Part shown: positions 11,820 through 23,145 of the stretch, one piece after another
Position numbering within the stretch: the stretch's first letter is position 1
How the letters are laid out: each line of letters starts with the position of its first letter
Assembly (NCBI GenBank): GCA_003868215.1
Contig: QWDQ01000013.1
Location: 124,001-188,000, forward strand
Length of the DNA stretch: 64,000 bases
Source of the DNA: Pseudophaeomoniella oleicola
Taxonomy: Eukaryota; Ascomycota; Eurotiomycetes; Phaeomoniellales; Phaeomoniellaceae
Direction of reading: 5' to 3'
Made by a program: the position numbers and the translations under genes
The notes under the pieces: model-generated
Told to the model about the DNA's origin: nothing
Databases searched by the model: none
What the model saw: only the letters and a program-made list of their open reading frames with translations

Positions 11820-13437
11820 ATGACTATGGCTACAAAAAGACCTCCATCACCGTCTGGTCTTTCCGTATCTCCGCCGCCGCTCAAACGCAAGATTGAGTCA
11901 ACAACAACAAGTGAGTGGTCCACCTTTGGCATGTTCAGTCTCTAACAGCCTTCTCAGGTAAGGCAGTCGCGACGTTCTTCAAGCCTGCATCTCAGAAAAT
12001 ACCAGACCAGATCACCTGGCGCATCGTCAATAAGGCGCTCATAGTTGCTAGGTACACACCAGAAGGCGAAGCCGAAGCGACCCAAGTGCCGCCTGGAAAA
12101 CGCAAAATAGCAGCCTTTGACCTGGACGATACTTTAATCAAACCGCTCGCGGGAAACAAATGGGTGAAATCGGCTACTAGCTGGCAGTGGTGGAATACTC
12201 TGGTGCCTACGAAACTTAAGAGTCTGCACACGGAAGGATATCAGGTAGTGATACTAAGTAACCAGAGCAGGATTGGACTCAAAGATAATCCTAAAACACT
12301 GCGAAAAGATTCCGCAAGTTTATCTAATTTCAAAGATCAAGTCAGTGCCGTCCTTCGTCGACTAGATTTGTCCGTCGATGTATATGCCGCTGCTGAGCAC
12401 GACAACTACCGCAAACCACGAACAGGCATGTGGGAAGAGATGCTCGACGATCATGATCTTGATGGAAGCCAAGATGTCGATATGGATAACTCCTTCTACG
12501 TCGGTGATGCTGCTGGGCGCGAAAAGACAAACAAAAGGCCGAAGGATCATTCATGTTCCGATCGAGATCTTGCTGCCAATGTTGGGATCCGATTCTATAC
12601 GCCAGAGGAGTACTTCCTGGGAGAATCACCAGAACCGTTCTTGCGGCTTTTTGAACCTGCAACATTCCTGGAGCAAGTGGAGGTTTTGAACACTCGATCG
12701 GAGTTTGAGAAACGTCATGATCGTGAGCTCGTTATTTTCTGTGGTAGTCCTGGTGCAGGCAAGTCAACCTATTTTTGGGAACAGCTCAAGCCACTAGGCT
12801 ACGAACGTATCAACCAGGATCTATTAAAAACTGTCTGTAGTTGGCTCTTAGGGATTCCCCCGATCTCGCTAATATGCTATACAGAGAGACAAATGTGTGA
12901 AGAAAGCACTTGCATTCATTCGTGATGGGCATTGCGTGGCGGTCGGTAAGCTTCTAACCGCCTCCTTGAGGGAAGCTGTATGCTTACACATCATTTGGAC
13001 AACACAAATGCAGATACTGAAACTCGGGCGGTCTGGGTACGCTTGGCTCGAGAGGAGGGCTTACCAATCAGATGTGTGCTTTTCACCGCATCTTCCAGGT
13101 TATGCGAGCATAACGACACAGTGAGGGCACTGAACCCGGAATTGGTACGTGACGCCGTGCTTGCCGACGCCAAAGCAGTCCTCTAAATGCACGTTGTACA
13201 GATGAATCCTGAAAAGCGTGCTATATTACCTGGCGTCGCCTTCAGTTCGTTCGCAGCTAGGTTTCGGCCTCCTCAATTATCCGAAGGCTTTGAAGACATC
13301 ACGACAGTGGACTTCAAGGTAGGTGTGCATTCGTGACGTGGCTGCAGCTTTCGAACTCACATCCGTCGCAGTTTCAAGGGACCCCGGAACACAAGCGTAT
13401 TTGGTCACGATACTGGGTGTCTCGATTTTCCACTTAA
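11820..13437 (+). CDS. PNK1: Bifunctional polynucleotide phosphatase/kinase
   Basis: Six exons: 11820-11910, 11958-12832, 12885-12945, 12999-13144, 13202-13318 and 13372-13437, giving 451 residues. The HAD phosphatase motif FDLDDTL is at residues 84-90 (D85, D87), followed by VVILSNQ and KPRTGMWE. The kinase P-loop GSPGAGKST is at 293-301, followed by DNTNADTETR at 343 onward and a C-terminus (RIWSRYWV) typical of the family. The enzyme removes 3'-phosphates and phosphorylates 5'-ends of broken DNA in single-strand break repair, in the nucleus. Exon 1 has a KRPPSP...PPLKRKIES nuclear-signal-like start. In-frame Mets at 11820 and 11826 are both possible starts. The third intron is odd: keeping DNTN needs an acceptor ending in GG (see findings). 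Using the next in-frame AG at 13012-13013 gives 446 residues without NTNAD. Confidence 0.9.
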
Positions 13438-16400
13438 GAGTAGGATGTCCGGTCCATACTTGCATCATGACGACCATCGTCGTCGTGACTCATGGCCACT
13501 TGCTGTGGTCGCCTTATAACACGCGCCAGGACGTATTCTTAGGTCAGCACGCGTGCATTAATACAGTAGATGATTCTTCTATCCATCTAAGAGAACGTTG
13601 CATTACAGTTACAGGCGGACCTAACCAAGAGATCGGATACCATAGGTTTCATCTTATCAGGTTCGTCCAAAGCGCGTATTGGCGCAAACCGTTGGATGTA
13701 CTCGTCGAAAACAGCGATCTTGGAGCTACCACAAGAGGAGGCTTTCTGTGAGTGTCTGCGAGTGTCTCATACCCAGCCACCACTTTAACACACGAGTCAT
13801 TTTCAGCACCGATGCACTGCATTGCTGCTTGAGATTTCTTTCGTAACGATCTCCCGGTCTCTTACCGTTTCTGGCCAAAGATGATAGCGACTCGAAGGTC
13901 ATTGTTCTGTACAATGCTCCTTACCTGCATGGAGAGCTCGACAGACAATCTCTTTCGACCTGGCACTTCTGGTTTCAACTTCATTTGGCGGACGGGTCGA
14001 CGCAAGGATGATGCTTATTGGATTGCATGATTATCTGCACCTGCTGAACGTTGGGATTGATTGGCAAAGCGCCTGCCATGTCACACGTCACTTATGCTGG
14101 AGGTCCTCATGGCCCTGCAATATGTAAGTACTTTGCAGTAACTGCGGTCAGCCAAAACGCGCATATGTATCTCTGACCTATCATAAAACTCGACGTGGCT
14201 CGGTGGAACAAGATGCCCTATCATAGCAGAATAATTCACAGCACAGCGATCTCGGCCAGCCCGCCATTGTTTCCTATCTCATTATCTTCCCGTGACCGCT
14301 ACTATGTTCTTGATAGAGCGCCCAGGCTGTTGGATTAACTACCCTAGGTAAAGTGTGCGAGGTAAACGTCCCGCGGATCTGGAAGGCCTACAGTGTTCCC
14401 TTCGCATGGCACTCCCAGCCGTTGGTACCTAGTGCGAACTGGCATAAGAACCACAACGGACTGTCAAGGGGGGGGTGGAGGAATAAACGACAAGCTCGCC
14501 GAAGCTGGTGTACTAGATTGTATGGTGTCGGTCTGAGTGAACTCGGCGTCAAATAGACCAATTGTTGGTGGCGGGTGGTAGTGCCTGGCTATCGCTGCTC
14601 AGTCACCCGGAGCTTGTTTACTGAAGTGAATGGCGAGATGGCCAGTGCGTGGCCGTATGGGGAATAAATTGTTGTTGGTGCCATCTCCTGCCGTGTCGGT
14701 ATCGTGGTACCCTAGTGTAGTCCCCGTCTCTGAGGAAGCAAAAGATCTAGCCGGTCTCTGTTCTACGCGGCAGAAGCCTAGAAGGCAGAAGAGAAATCTA
14801 GGATTACACCCCTCCCTGTCTAGCATCACAGCCATACTGTCATCGTGCATGACAGGACCAGGACGGAAAACATTACCAGCGTGCACTCTGGACGCTTCAT
14901 CATCTTGTTCTCTGTGAAAAGATGCACGGGATTCGCCTAGGAAATGGGGAACGGAGGCATAGTATAGTAGTCAGAGACCGGGGTCTTAGACTTGAGACGG
15001 GATCTTGCTCTATGTCGATGTCTACTATGTACGGCAATACTGTAGTAGACCGGACTTGCCCGTGGAGTCTTGTCTAGACGCAAAAAACGTGTGTATTGAC
15101 AACAGGATCCCTTCCCGATCTCGGATTTACTACGAAAGTCCACCAACGCGCACTTTCTCAGGTACTCCGGGAAGGAGTTGTGTTGGCAGAGATCAGACCA
15201 TCCGAGTCTTGTACCTGAGGCTTACGAGGTAAGCGATTGGTGAGTAGGGACAGTAGCCACTTGATACTCGCATGGCACCTTAGCACCTACACAGGACAAC
15301 TAGGCTGACCCTGTCGGGGAAGTGGAAAATTCGGTCCTGATTTCAGGCTACGATGTCTAGCTTCATCTTCATTAACCGCACTTTGAGCTTGCCTTCCTGA
15401 TCGCGAATCGCTATCGCTATCGAACCTGAGCAAGCTGGCCTACGAGATGAGAGTTCTGTTCTAGATGATCTTAAGCGTCAGTTTCATGCCCACAGAGGCA
15501 TTTTGTTCCTCCGAAGAGTCGGTCTTCTTCATTAAGAGCTGAAAGTGATGGATCCCTTCAGCAAACGATGGTTTTCGGTGGCTGAGAAGGGCAAGCCAAT
15601 GGCACGAACCATCCCGTCACGGATGAACATTGGAAGGACCAATCTTTGTTATCTCCCTTCGGTTACAGCTTTAGATTCTTTCATGATTTGCTTCTTTTCG
15701 ATCATCCGTTCGATTGTCAAGAAACTGATTTGGGAGGTTTGAGATCATTACGACACCAATTTGTGGCACCGTTTTGCCTATTCTTACCCCCTTCGGCTCG
15801 GTTTGATAAAAGACCCAAAGAGTGATGATGAAAGGCAGGGAGTTTCTTTTCCTTAACGCAAGGTAGGCATCCTTTGGAAAGTTACAGTTAAAGGCAGGTT
15901 GACGGTGTATAACTGAGCACGCCTGAGCTTCGGAGTAAGAATCCATGTCTCAGGGACTCAAGAACTGCCTAAGGAGTAAAAGTAATCCATTACAAAGCTC
16001 ACAAGCAACGGCAGAGGAAAGAGAGAGAAAAAAAGGAAAAAGGAAAAAATAAGAATCAAAGTGTCGATCCTGTGCTAAGGGATGTACTATGGTATTGTTC
16101 TGTAACGGGATCATAGATCAGGCAACGTTACGAAGATTGATTGGGTGATGTGATCCATTGTCTTTGTATTCACCACGTTCCACCGTTTTTCCTGTTCCAT
16201 TTTCTCTTCCCGCACCTTACCCTTACCTGACCTCACTTTACCTGACTCCCACCCTTCTTCATTGGCTTTTCGGGCAGACCCGCCCACACCTTCGAGGGTA
16301 CAGCACATACAGTACCATAGTAGAGGTTTGCGACAGTCACAAGAATATGATGATCAGAGGGTATCCTGGGTCATCTTCAAGCCAAACCCTTGAAGGAGAT

Positions 16401-18348
16401 GATATCCAAAGGATCAAGCAAAGGAAAAAGAGAGAGTCCGTAGTGGGATCGAGGAAGATACGGACGTGGATCGGGGAAAAGGCTTACTAGGACCAGGATA
16501 GAGGATGTACTCCAGGAGGCTGTTTTCTAGGTACTTTTGAGGCAGTGAACTGGCCTGTAGAACTTCTTTCCCTTGGCCTGTCTCCCCTGCTCTCCTCGTC
16601 AGTCTGGCCCAACCCAGTAAAAGGCCAACGGGCAAGGTCTAGGGACTCTGCCATTGCGAAAAAGATCCCAGGAGAAAGCCTTTTTTGGAACAGAGATTTG
16701 GAAGGGAAAGGAAAAAAAAAAAGAAAACAAGCATGTACAACACTGAATGCACTAAATAACGCGAGTGCCTGTGCTACACAATTCGCAGGAAATAGACGAA
16801 GCCAGGACCCCGATAGGAATGGCAACGTCTGGTACCACAGTCACTTGTTCGACTGCTCTCAGGGTTGGGAGAGATGCAGAGTAGACGAGTCCTATTAGAA
16901 TACTCATACCACCCACCATCCTCTTTATGAATCTGTGCATTATTCTTTTCTGCAATACATGACAGAAGCCTTCTCTTGTGGGATATTGAATGCTACTTTT
17001 GAATCAGTCGCCTTGATATGGTGAAGAAATCAGAACGTATAAACACAACACCCTTCAACAAAAGGCATATACGTGCTTGGTAGGGAGATAGGATAATATA
17101 CAGTACTACTGAGTATTTCCACGACACGATCGATCACAGTCAGATCGGATTTTCAGGTACGTAAACAGTTCTTTGGACATGTTCTTCCTGTTTGTCGATC
17201 TTTCCATCGATTCCCACTGCAGCATATCCTATCACGTTGAATTCTCCCCCTCCCAATGAGGTCCTGTTCCTCCAGGATCTCATCATGGTTGGTGGCCATG
17301 GACCAATCGATTTTCACGGCCGAAAGCTTGGGTTTACTGCCACTCGCTGGTGACGTTTGGTGAAAGAGAAAGGTGAAAGCGAAAGCGAATGGTCCTTGGC
17401 CCTTGGCCTCTGAGAGTTTAGCCGATTCGCTCCAACGAAGAGTTTTTCTCTCGACAACAAACTAAGCGGGCGGAGGATGTCCTAAAGAGGAAAAGCAAAG
17501 AAATCGGGGAGAAACTTCCACTTCTACCGGCGCAAAAAAACGACGAGACGAAACGGAGAGCCACCCACATCACATTTTGAAGCCAATGCCGATAGTCTTG
17601 AGTATGATGCTACTACGCAGTACCATTCAACGGACTAGTGACCGCAGTAGTGGGAAAGAAGAAGGGGAAAAAGCACCCAAGAGGAATACCAGAAACACAC
17701 TAGGATCGGCCTCTTGCGCCGCCATAACGGACGAAGCACCCACAACCCCCATTTTACCGTCAACACATCCACGCACAAACTCAAGCCAACCCCAGTCTAG
17801 TGTTTCTTCGCTCATTCGTTCTTTGTACCTGTCGAGCTGTTTCCCTTCCCTGCAGCGGCCCATGGACACATGTATTCTCCTGCTTCCTGTCACATGTATT
17901 CTTCCCTGCCTTGGTTCTCATCGCAACTTCCCAGTTATACCTGCTTTCCAGCTCAAGTTCGCAGTCAAATCACAGTCGCTCGCTTGTTACCATTCACTTC
18001 CCATTCGTCCACTAACCAAACAAGCAAGTTCAAGGTCTGCCAGGACTACCACTCGGCGCATTGTGACTAGCCAATCCGCTGCGCACACGACCAGTTGACT
18101 ATTGTGCGCATTCTACCCAGTCCACCCCATCTTTGGCGAAGTCGGCCCTTCGATCTCGGCTTCAAACGAAAACAAGCAGCGCCACGTTGCAATTCGGCGT
18201 GGTTTCTGTTGACACCGCTCTCTCGGGCAGCAATACAAGGGTATCCTAGTCACGACCACACCGGTTATGCGATTATCGTCACTGTTATAGAAAGGAACGT
18301 GCTGCGTGGTGGTTTCGCGATCGCATTGTACAAGTCTGCGCGCACGAA
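13438..18348. other. Gene-poor 4.9-kb region
   Basis: No gene is firmly supported. A possible two-exon, 106-residue frame runs 13467-13747 plus 13807-13846 with a GTGAGT donor and a TTTTCAG acceptor, but I recognise no domain. An open stretch at 13847-14011 (including VIVLYNAPYLHGELDRQSL) follows directly in another register and lacks a start. From about 16010 to 16060 there is an A/G-rich tract. From about 17750 to 18348 the plus strand is pyrimidine-rich and probably contains the promoter and leader of the next gene. No transposon terminal repeats or transposase remnants were seen. Confidence 0.45.
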
Positions 18349-19898
18349 ATGGACTCTCCACAGCTTCTAAGCTGGGATGCAGTAACGACTCCCCCTCAAC
18401 GACTATCAGCTGCAGAGCCGGCGTCCTCACCAGCGCTCTCCGTCTCTTCGAAAACATTCAGCAACCGTCTCTCGAGTTCGTCGTCAACACCGGCCTCGTC
18501 GCCTGCGCTGCGAGATTCCGCTGAAGTCTTCGGGAGTACCAAGTCGACGCTTGAACAGGTTCGGGAAGAATCGAACAATGATGAGAATGAGACTGAACAA
18601 TTTGGCCAGATGTTCCGTAAGTGTGCGACCCGGACAAGAGATATATGTTTGCTAGAAAGAACAGTTACTAATTTTCGATAGTCCGCCAAAGTGGTCTTTC
18701 TACGGATGATTCGGGATTCTACAACTTTGACGATACTCCAAGTCATAGCTCTCAGGAGATCTATCCGTCCCCGAAAAAAGCCAGATCTGCAGACACGCCA
18801 AGCTCATCGACTGCGCCAATCTTGAGCAGACGGCTTAATTCCTTGTCAAAGAAATTCAAGACCAGAACTGGCGCTGGTCCAAAATTGTCCATCGAAGTTG
18901 CTGCTTCGAAACCAGCGCGTTCGCGCACTGGCTCCGCAGCCTCAGCAATCATGAGCCCTGCGGTGGGTGCCGTCAGTCAGCAAGAAACTCGTTTACCGCC
19001 TTCACCGGCACATACGTTGTTCGAGGAACCCGCGCACGAGACATTCGTTTCTTCGATTGACATTGACAAGGCCAACGCATGTCAGGAAGAAGACGTAGTT
19101 CAAGCGAGAACCCCACTACTACCTCCGATGCTTACGACCGTTGCATCGAGGAAGGAGTCTCCTGTTCAGTCGCCATTGCAGTCGCCAACTATCGCTGGAA
19201 CAGGCTTCTACTCAGAGTCTAATACACCTGTCGAAACGCCACGTATGTGTAGCTTGCCTTCGCCACCCCTCTCAACAAAGCCATCGATTGCATCTCTGCG
19301 GCAACGCTCTCGCGCGGGAACATTGATTCCCTCTGCCGACATTCCACCCATGATTATCGATGCTGTGGAAGAGGATTCCTGGTCGCTTCAACTCGGGCAT
19401 GCGAACTTCACCATCCTGCCTCAACCTTATCTGCCAGATGAACTCAACCTTGAAGCTTGCAAGCAGTTTCGCGACGATTATGAAAGGGCAAAGGCAAATT
19501 ATGCAGAGCATCTTGCACGCACTGGGGAGAACTCGGGTCCTACCTCCCGAGTTTACAAGTTGACGGAGGGAAAGTGGACCGATATTCTCATGGAATGGGA
19601 AGCATTCGATTCGGTCGTTTCCAGCGCTATTGGTCAATTCGAGCAGCAACAAGATGCTGTCATGATGGAACTGGCACACTCCAACTCCGACATTGCGCCA
19701 ATGCCTCAAATTCCGGCGACAGACATGGTGACAGGCAAATTTCCAGTCTTAGACGACGAAGACATCGTGGGCCGAATGAGTGTTGCACCAGCACTGAAAA
19801 GGTTCCTCAGCCACGAGCCTCAACTGCAGATGTCAAAAAAGCGGACTTTCCTTAAATTCATCTCGGACCTGTTGACTCGAGGCAATGTGCGAGCTTGA
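18349..19898 (+). CDS. Fungal orphan protein, Ser/Pro-rich with a conserved-looking C-terminal region
   Basis: Two exons, 18349-18616 and 18682-19898, with a 65-nt intron (GTAAGT donor, TTACTAAT branch-like word, CGATAG acceptor) give 494 residues. I do not recognise a named domain. Residues 1-330 are Ser/Thr/Pro-rich and probably disordered, with basic patches (LSRRLNSLSKKFKTRTG) and several SP/TP sites that suit kinase phosphorylation. The C-terminal 170 residues look folded: LQLGHANFTILPQPYLPDELNLEACKQ is followed by a helical FRDDYERAKANYAEHLART, then LTEGKWTDILMEWEAFD, and end in a basic helix (KKRTFLKFISDLLTRGNVRA). The intron joins the frames exactly, which supports a real gene. No function is proposed. 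Confidence 0.75.
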
Positions 19899-20904
19899 GC
19901 TCTTTTGACACCGCTGTGTGACTAGCTCCCGTCGTCAATTGAATCACGTGCAATGCACCGAGATCCAGCCGACGACACTCTTTACTTTCTTTGGATATTG
20001 TTTGTTGGTTCACTTGTATTATACTACGGTGCTTGATCGGCATCACGACACTCTTTTGCAACCACTTCACGAATCTCATTATCACGACTTTTAACGAAAG
20101 CATTTGACATGACTATCGAGCCACTCTTGGATTTGGATAAAAGGAACATTTTTGGTTCGCACCAACGCAAAGTGCATTTGGATAGCCTCGACGGCCAATA
20201 CCTTCTTTTTGTTTTTGTGTTTTTTCCCTTCGTCAGAAAATAGTAGTTGACGCTCTCATTTTTGGCCGAGACTGGCCTAGCATTGGTGTTTTGGAATTAA
20301 AAGAAGGATTGGATCAAAAGGATCTGGAGCGAATACTGATTATTCATGGCGGCTGTACGATCGCAGAAGTGCACTCTTGTTGAAGAGGGTTCGCTTTACG
20401 ATTGTATCAGCGCAGTCGAACCGAATTGCGTCCATCGTATGGCCATTTGTATCATGTACCATATGAATGTACCAATTGTCGAAGAAAGCATGAGGTTAAT
20501 GTATCTAAAATAGCCTTCGATAGCTTTAGAGAGAAATTTATCTCGGGGTTTTCAATTTATTCTATCATTTTCGTACAATGCTCGCAGTTGACTCTTGACT
20601 TTGATTACACGTTGTTGATTTAAGGAGGTTAAACCATCTCAAAGCCTCTCGTTCCCTTTGTCTCGTGTCTGCCTTGTCTTATCTTTATCTCATCAACACT
20701 CTTAACCGATCCTTTCTTTCTTTTTCTTTCTTCCATTGACCTCGTAGTCGACATTGTTTCGCCCTTCTTTGCTCTCTTTTCTCTCTCTTTATGTCTTTCG
20801 TTTGTTTTGTTTCTGGTTTTCTTTCACGTCGCATTACATCGCATTGTCCTTCCTTGTTTAGGTTCGCGTTTCATTGAGCGATGGTGGGTGAAAGGCGAGA
20901 GGTG
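19899..20904 (+). other. Intergenic region and pyrimidine-rich promoter
   Basis: No gene seen. A CACGTG word is at 19945-19950. From about 20640 to 20860 the plus strand is a strong T/C-rich tract, a common mark of fungal promoters, ending just before the TATA element at 20905. Confidence 0.5.
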
Positions 20905-20912
20905 TATATAAA
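20905..20912 (+). promoter_or_regulatory. TATA-like element of the next orphan gene
   Basis: TATATAAA lies 169 nt before the ATG at 21074 and just downstream of the pyrimidine tract. A start site roughly 40-100 nt downstream would leave a short leader carrying all or part of an upstream ORF and an inverted repeat. Confidence 0.45.
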
Positions 20913-20942
20913 AAAGAGGGAATTCGGTGTCGTAGTCGTTGC

Positions 20943-21035
20943 ATGAAAAAGATTTTGTTGGAAATTTATTGGATATTGATTTTCTATATTCCTTCATTTT
21001 TATTATATATACATTATATATATACTATAGTATAG
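20943..21035 (+). other. Hydrophobic upstream ORF (30 codons)
   Basis: An ATG at 20943 opens a 30-codon frame ending with TAG at 21033-21035. It lies 38 nt before the main ATG and in a different frame. The peptide begins MKKILLEIYWILIFYIPSFL and is almost wholly hydrophobic. The AT-rich base composition alone could produce this. If the transcript starts upstream of 20943, the uORF would be expected to reduce or regulate translation of the main frame. Confidence 0.35.
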
Positions 21036-21043
21036 TATATATA
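21017..21043. repeat. Perfect 13-bp inverted repeat in the 5' leader
   Basis: Left arm TATATATACTATA (21017-21029), one central G, right arm TATAGTATATATA (21031-21043). The uORF stop falls in the right arm and the main ATG is 30 nt further on. An RNA hairpin of about 11 pairs is possible. Confidence 0.6.
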
Positions 21044-21073
21044 CTGACTCGAGAAGAAAAGGGAAAAAGAAAA

Positions 21074-22480
21074 ATGTCTCGAGATTATATCTTCTCGCTG
21101 TCCGAACCCACCGATCAAGAAGTCAGGCAAATGGTCTGCGTCCTCAGAGAAGAGTTCGACGCACAGCAGATCGCGAGGACGGTGAAGAAGTGGGCTCCCT
21201 GCCTTCAACGGCGCAGGTTTCTCCCCTCATGCGTGTTCCATCAGTATACAAATGCACCGGCGTGTCCGACGCACAGGCCGATGAACAATCGGCTGGTTCA
21301 TTCGCTGTTCGCTTCCGTTGCGCTCGAGGTAGGTTTCAGATGCAACGGATGTGTTGAGAACAATGGACGACTTGGGCCGGAGCAGTGGGAGATGATCTGC
21401 GGTCTGCGAGAGCTTCATGGCATGTGGTTGGATGAAGGTACGTACCGGAAGACGTTTCTCGATGTGCCGAATCCGAGGTGGTCGTATCAGACTGACCGCT
21501 GTGAGGCGTGTATGCTGGCTAGGATCGGGAGCAACAGCGATACGCTTGTGGCGTTACGCACGCTCGTGCTGTCGAGAACTCGGTCGAGTTACAAAGAAGG
21601 TAGGAACCCGCCGAGACTGCTTCGCTGGGTCGAAGAATGGATCAAAACATACGATGTGGAGGCGGAAACGATGCTGAGACGGAGCTGGAATGACTCTCTG
21701 GCGCTGAAAGCAGTACGTAAGACGATCTGGCGCCAGAGACGTGCGAAGTGTCACCGAGTTCCGTCTGCGACAATCGCTGTATGTATGAAATTCACCTCGA
21801 ATGGAGAGCCTGTCAATGAACAGTTCAACGTTGAGGAGGAAGAGACCGAAGGCGACTCTGTGGATGAAATTCTCGATCACTACGCCGCCCTTAATTCAAC
21901 ACGACATCTTCCGAATGACTACGGCCGAGCAAGTCCTGCTGCAGGCGTTGTTGACCTTGCAGATATACATCCAGCGTACAGATCGACTGCCGGTGCTTGG
22001 TCCTCGTTGTCGGCTAACAGACATCCCTCATTGGTCCCAAGCCCACTAGAGTATCTTCCAGCAACAGCTTACGTCAATCAATCCAAGTGCATGGCCAGTG
22101 CATCGAGTGTGTATTCCCGAGCTACCAAAGATGACAAACCGCTGATACAGGTCCAGGATCTACACGGTGATCGGTACAGCCATTTTACGTCGGGCCCGGT
22201 ACAAGCATATAATCGAACATGGAACATCAACAACGTCGACGACTACTCACCCCCATCATCTGCTTCTACATCCAGCAATTCCCCGACGGGGTCTGCTACC
22301 TCGACACCCGCCACCAGTCTCGGATCTATGAAAAGTCGAAAAAGCGCACATGTCGTCGATTGCGACAACAGCAGGCACTGTGCCAACGCCAAAGGTAAGC
22401 ACAGAAACCACGGCCCAGAAGGTAAGGATAGAAATAGACCGTGTAGCTCAGAGACGACTTGGACCAGTTTCATGAGGTGA
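21074..22480 (+). CDS. Fungal orphan protein with CxxC pairs
   Basis: Intronless frame of 468 residues from the first in-frame ATG (MSRDYIFSLSEP). The frame is open further 5' but only with a TTG, and that part is AT-rich leader. The N-terminal 230 residues look folded and enzyme- or binding-like: EEFDAQQIARTVKKWAPCL, a Cys/His-containing stretch (CVFHQYTNAPACPTHRP), FRCNGC, then DRCEACMLARIGS and a helical LLRWVEEWIKTYD. The two CxxC pairs and nearby Cys/His could bind zinc, which is inference. The C-terminal 200 residues are Ser/Thr-rich and low in complexity. I recognise the architecture only as that of a conserved-hypothetical fungal protein and propose no function. Possible translational control is described under the uORF and inverted repeat. 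Confidence 0.75.
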   Translation: MSRDYIFSLSEPTDQEVRQMVCVLREEFDAQQIARTVKKWAPCLQRRRFLPSCVFHQYTNAPACPTHRPMNNRLVHSLFASVALEVGFRCNGCVENNGRLGPEQWEMICGLRELHGMWLDEGTYRKTFLDVPNPRWSYQTDRCEACMLARIGSNSDTLVALRTLVLSRTRSSYKEGRNPPRLLRWVEEWIKTYDVEAETMLRRSWNDSLALKAVRKTIWRQRRAKCHRVPSATIAVCMKFTSNGEPVNEQFNVEEEETEGDSVDEILDHYAALNSTRHLPNDYGRASPAAGVVDLADIHPAYRSTAGAWSSLSANRHPSLVPSPLEYLPATAYVNQSKCMASASSVYSRATKDDKPLIQVQDLHGDRYSHFTSGPVQAYNRTWNINNVDDYSPPSSASTSSNSPTGSATSTPATSLGSMKSRKSAHVVDCDNSRHCANAKGKHRNHGPEGKDRNRPCSSETTWTSFMR

Positions 22481-23145
22481 GTCGGATTGTCGCGATAGTA
22501 GAGAAAGAAATGGAAAGTCGGAGTGAGAGAACACATTGGATTGAAAGAGGTAAGTGGCTCATGGAGTTTCGGGGCGTTGGAATCTGCTTGACAATCTATA
22601 GATGGATCTTATATATATCACCTTTTGGATACTCTGATATATGCTAATATTGTTTCATCCCACTTGATCACTGCTGATGAAGATGTCCAATCTCCGGTAA
22701 GATGTTCAATAGTATAATCATGTGAATACCTCACTTACAGATAACAAGAGCCACCATATCATCGCTCAAGTATCATCGTCATTAATTTTTCCTGTTCCTA
22801 TCCAGAACAAAATACTGTACCCACCGCAGATCGCAGGCGGTGAATCACTTCCTCGAATATAATTATTCTGCCCGCCCAATTTTATAATTAATTAGGGTTT
22901 CCCCCGATAACGCATTGGATTTCGAAGCGGTCAGTAGGCGGGACTTCAGGTACCTAGGAAAAGGAAGATAAGTCGGGCACGCGACAGACAGCGCGCTCTT
23001 GTGCTTAACGCTTTCATCAGGCGTTACGACACTGTTCTCTTCGACTTTATTTCTTGATCTTGGGAGTTTTCTGGATTTAAGAGCGAGAGATAAGAGAGGT
23101 GCACAAGCGTAGAGCGCTGCTGCTGTGGGTGTGGGTGTGGGCATC
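22481..23145. other. Intergenic region before FSF1
   Basis: No gene seen in 665 bp. It holds the 3' end of the orphan gene and the FSF1 promoter. A TTATAATTAATTAG AT-rich patch lies near 22882. Confidence 0.45.

Noticed and set aside
13438-18348. Decayed transposon in the gene-poor stretch
   Set aside because: No terminal repeats, target-site duplication, transposase or polymerase-like translation was visible, and base composition does not look RIP-affected.
20939-21073. N-terminal membrane extension of the 21-kb orphan protein
   Set aside because: The in-frame extension has only a TTG start and is AT-rich leader; the first in-frame ATG is 21074.
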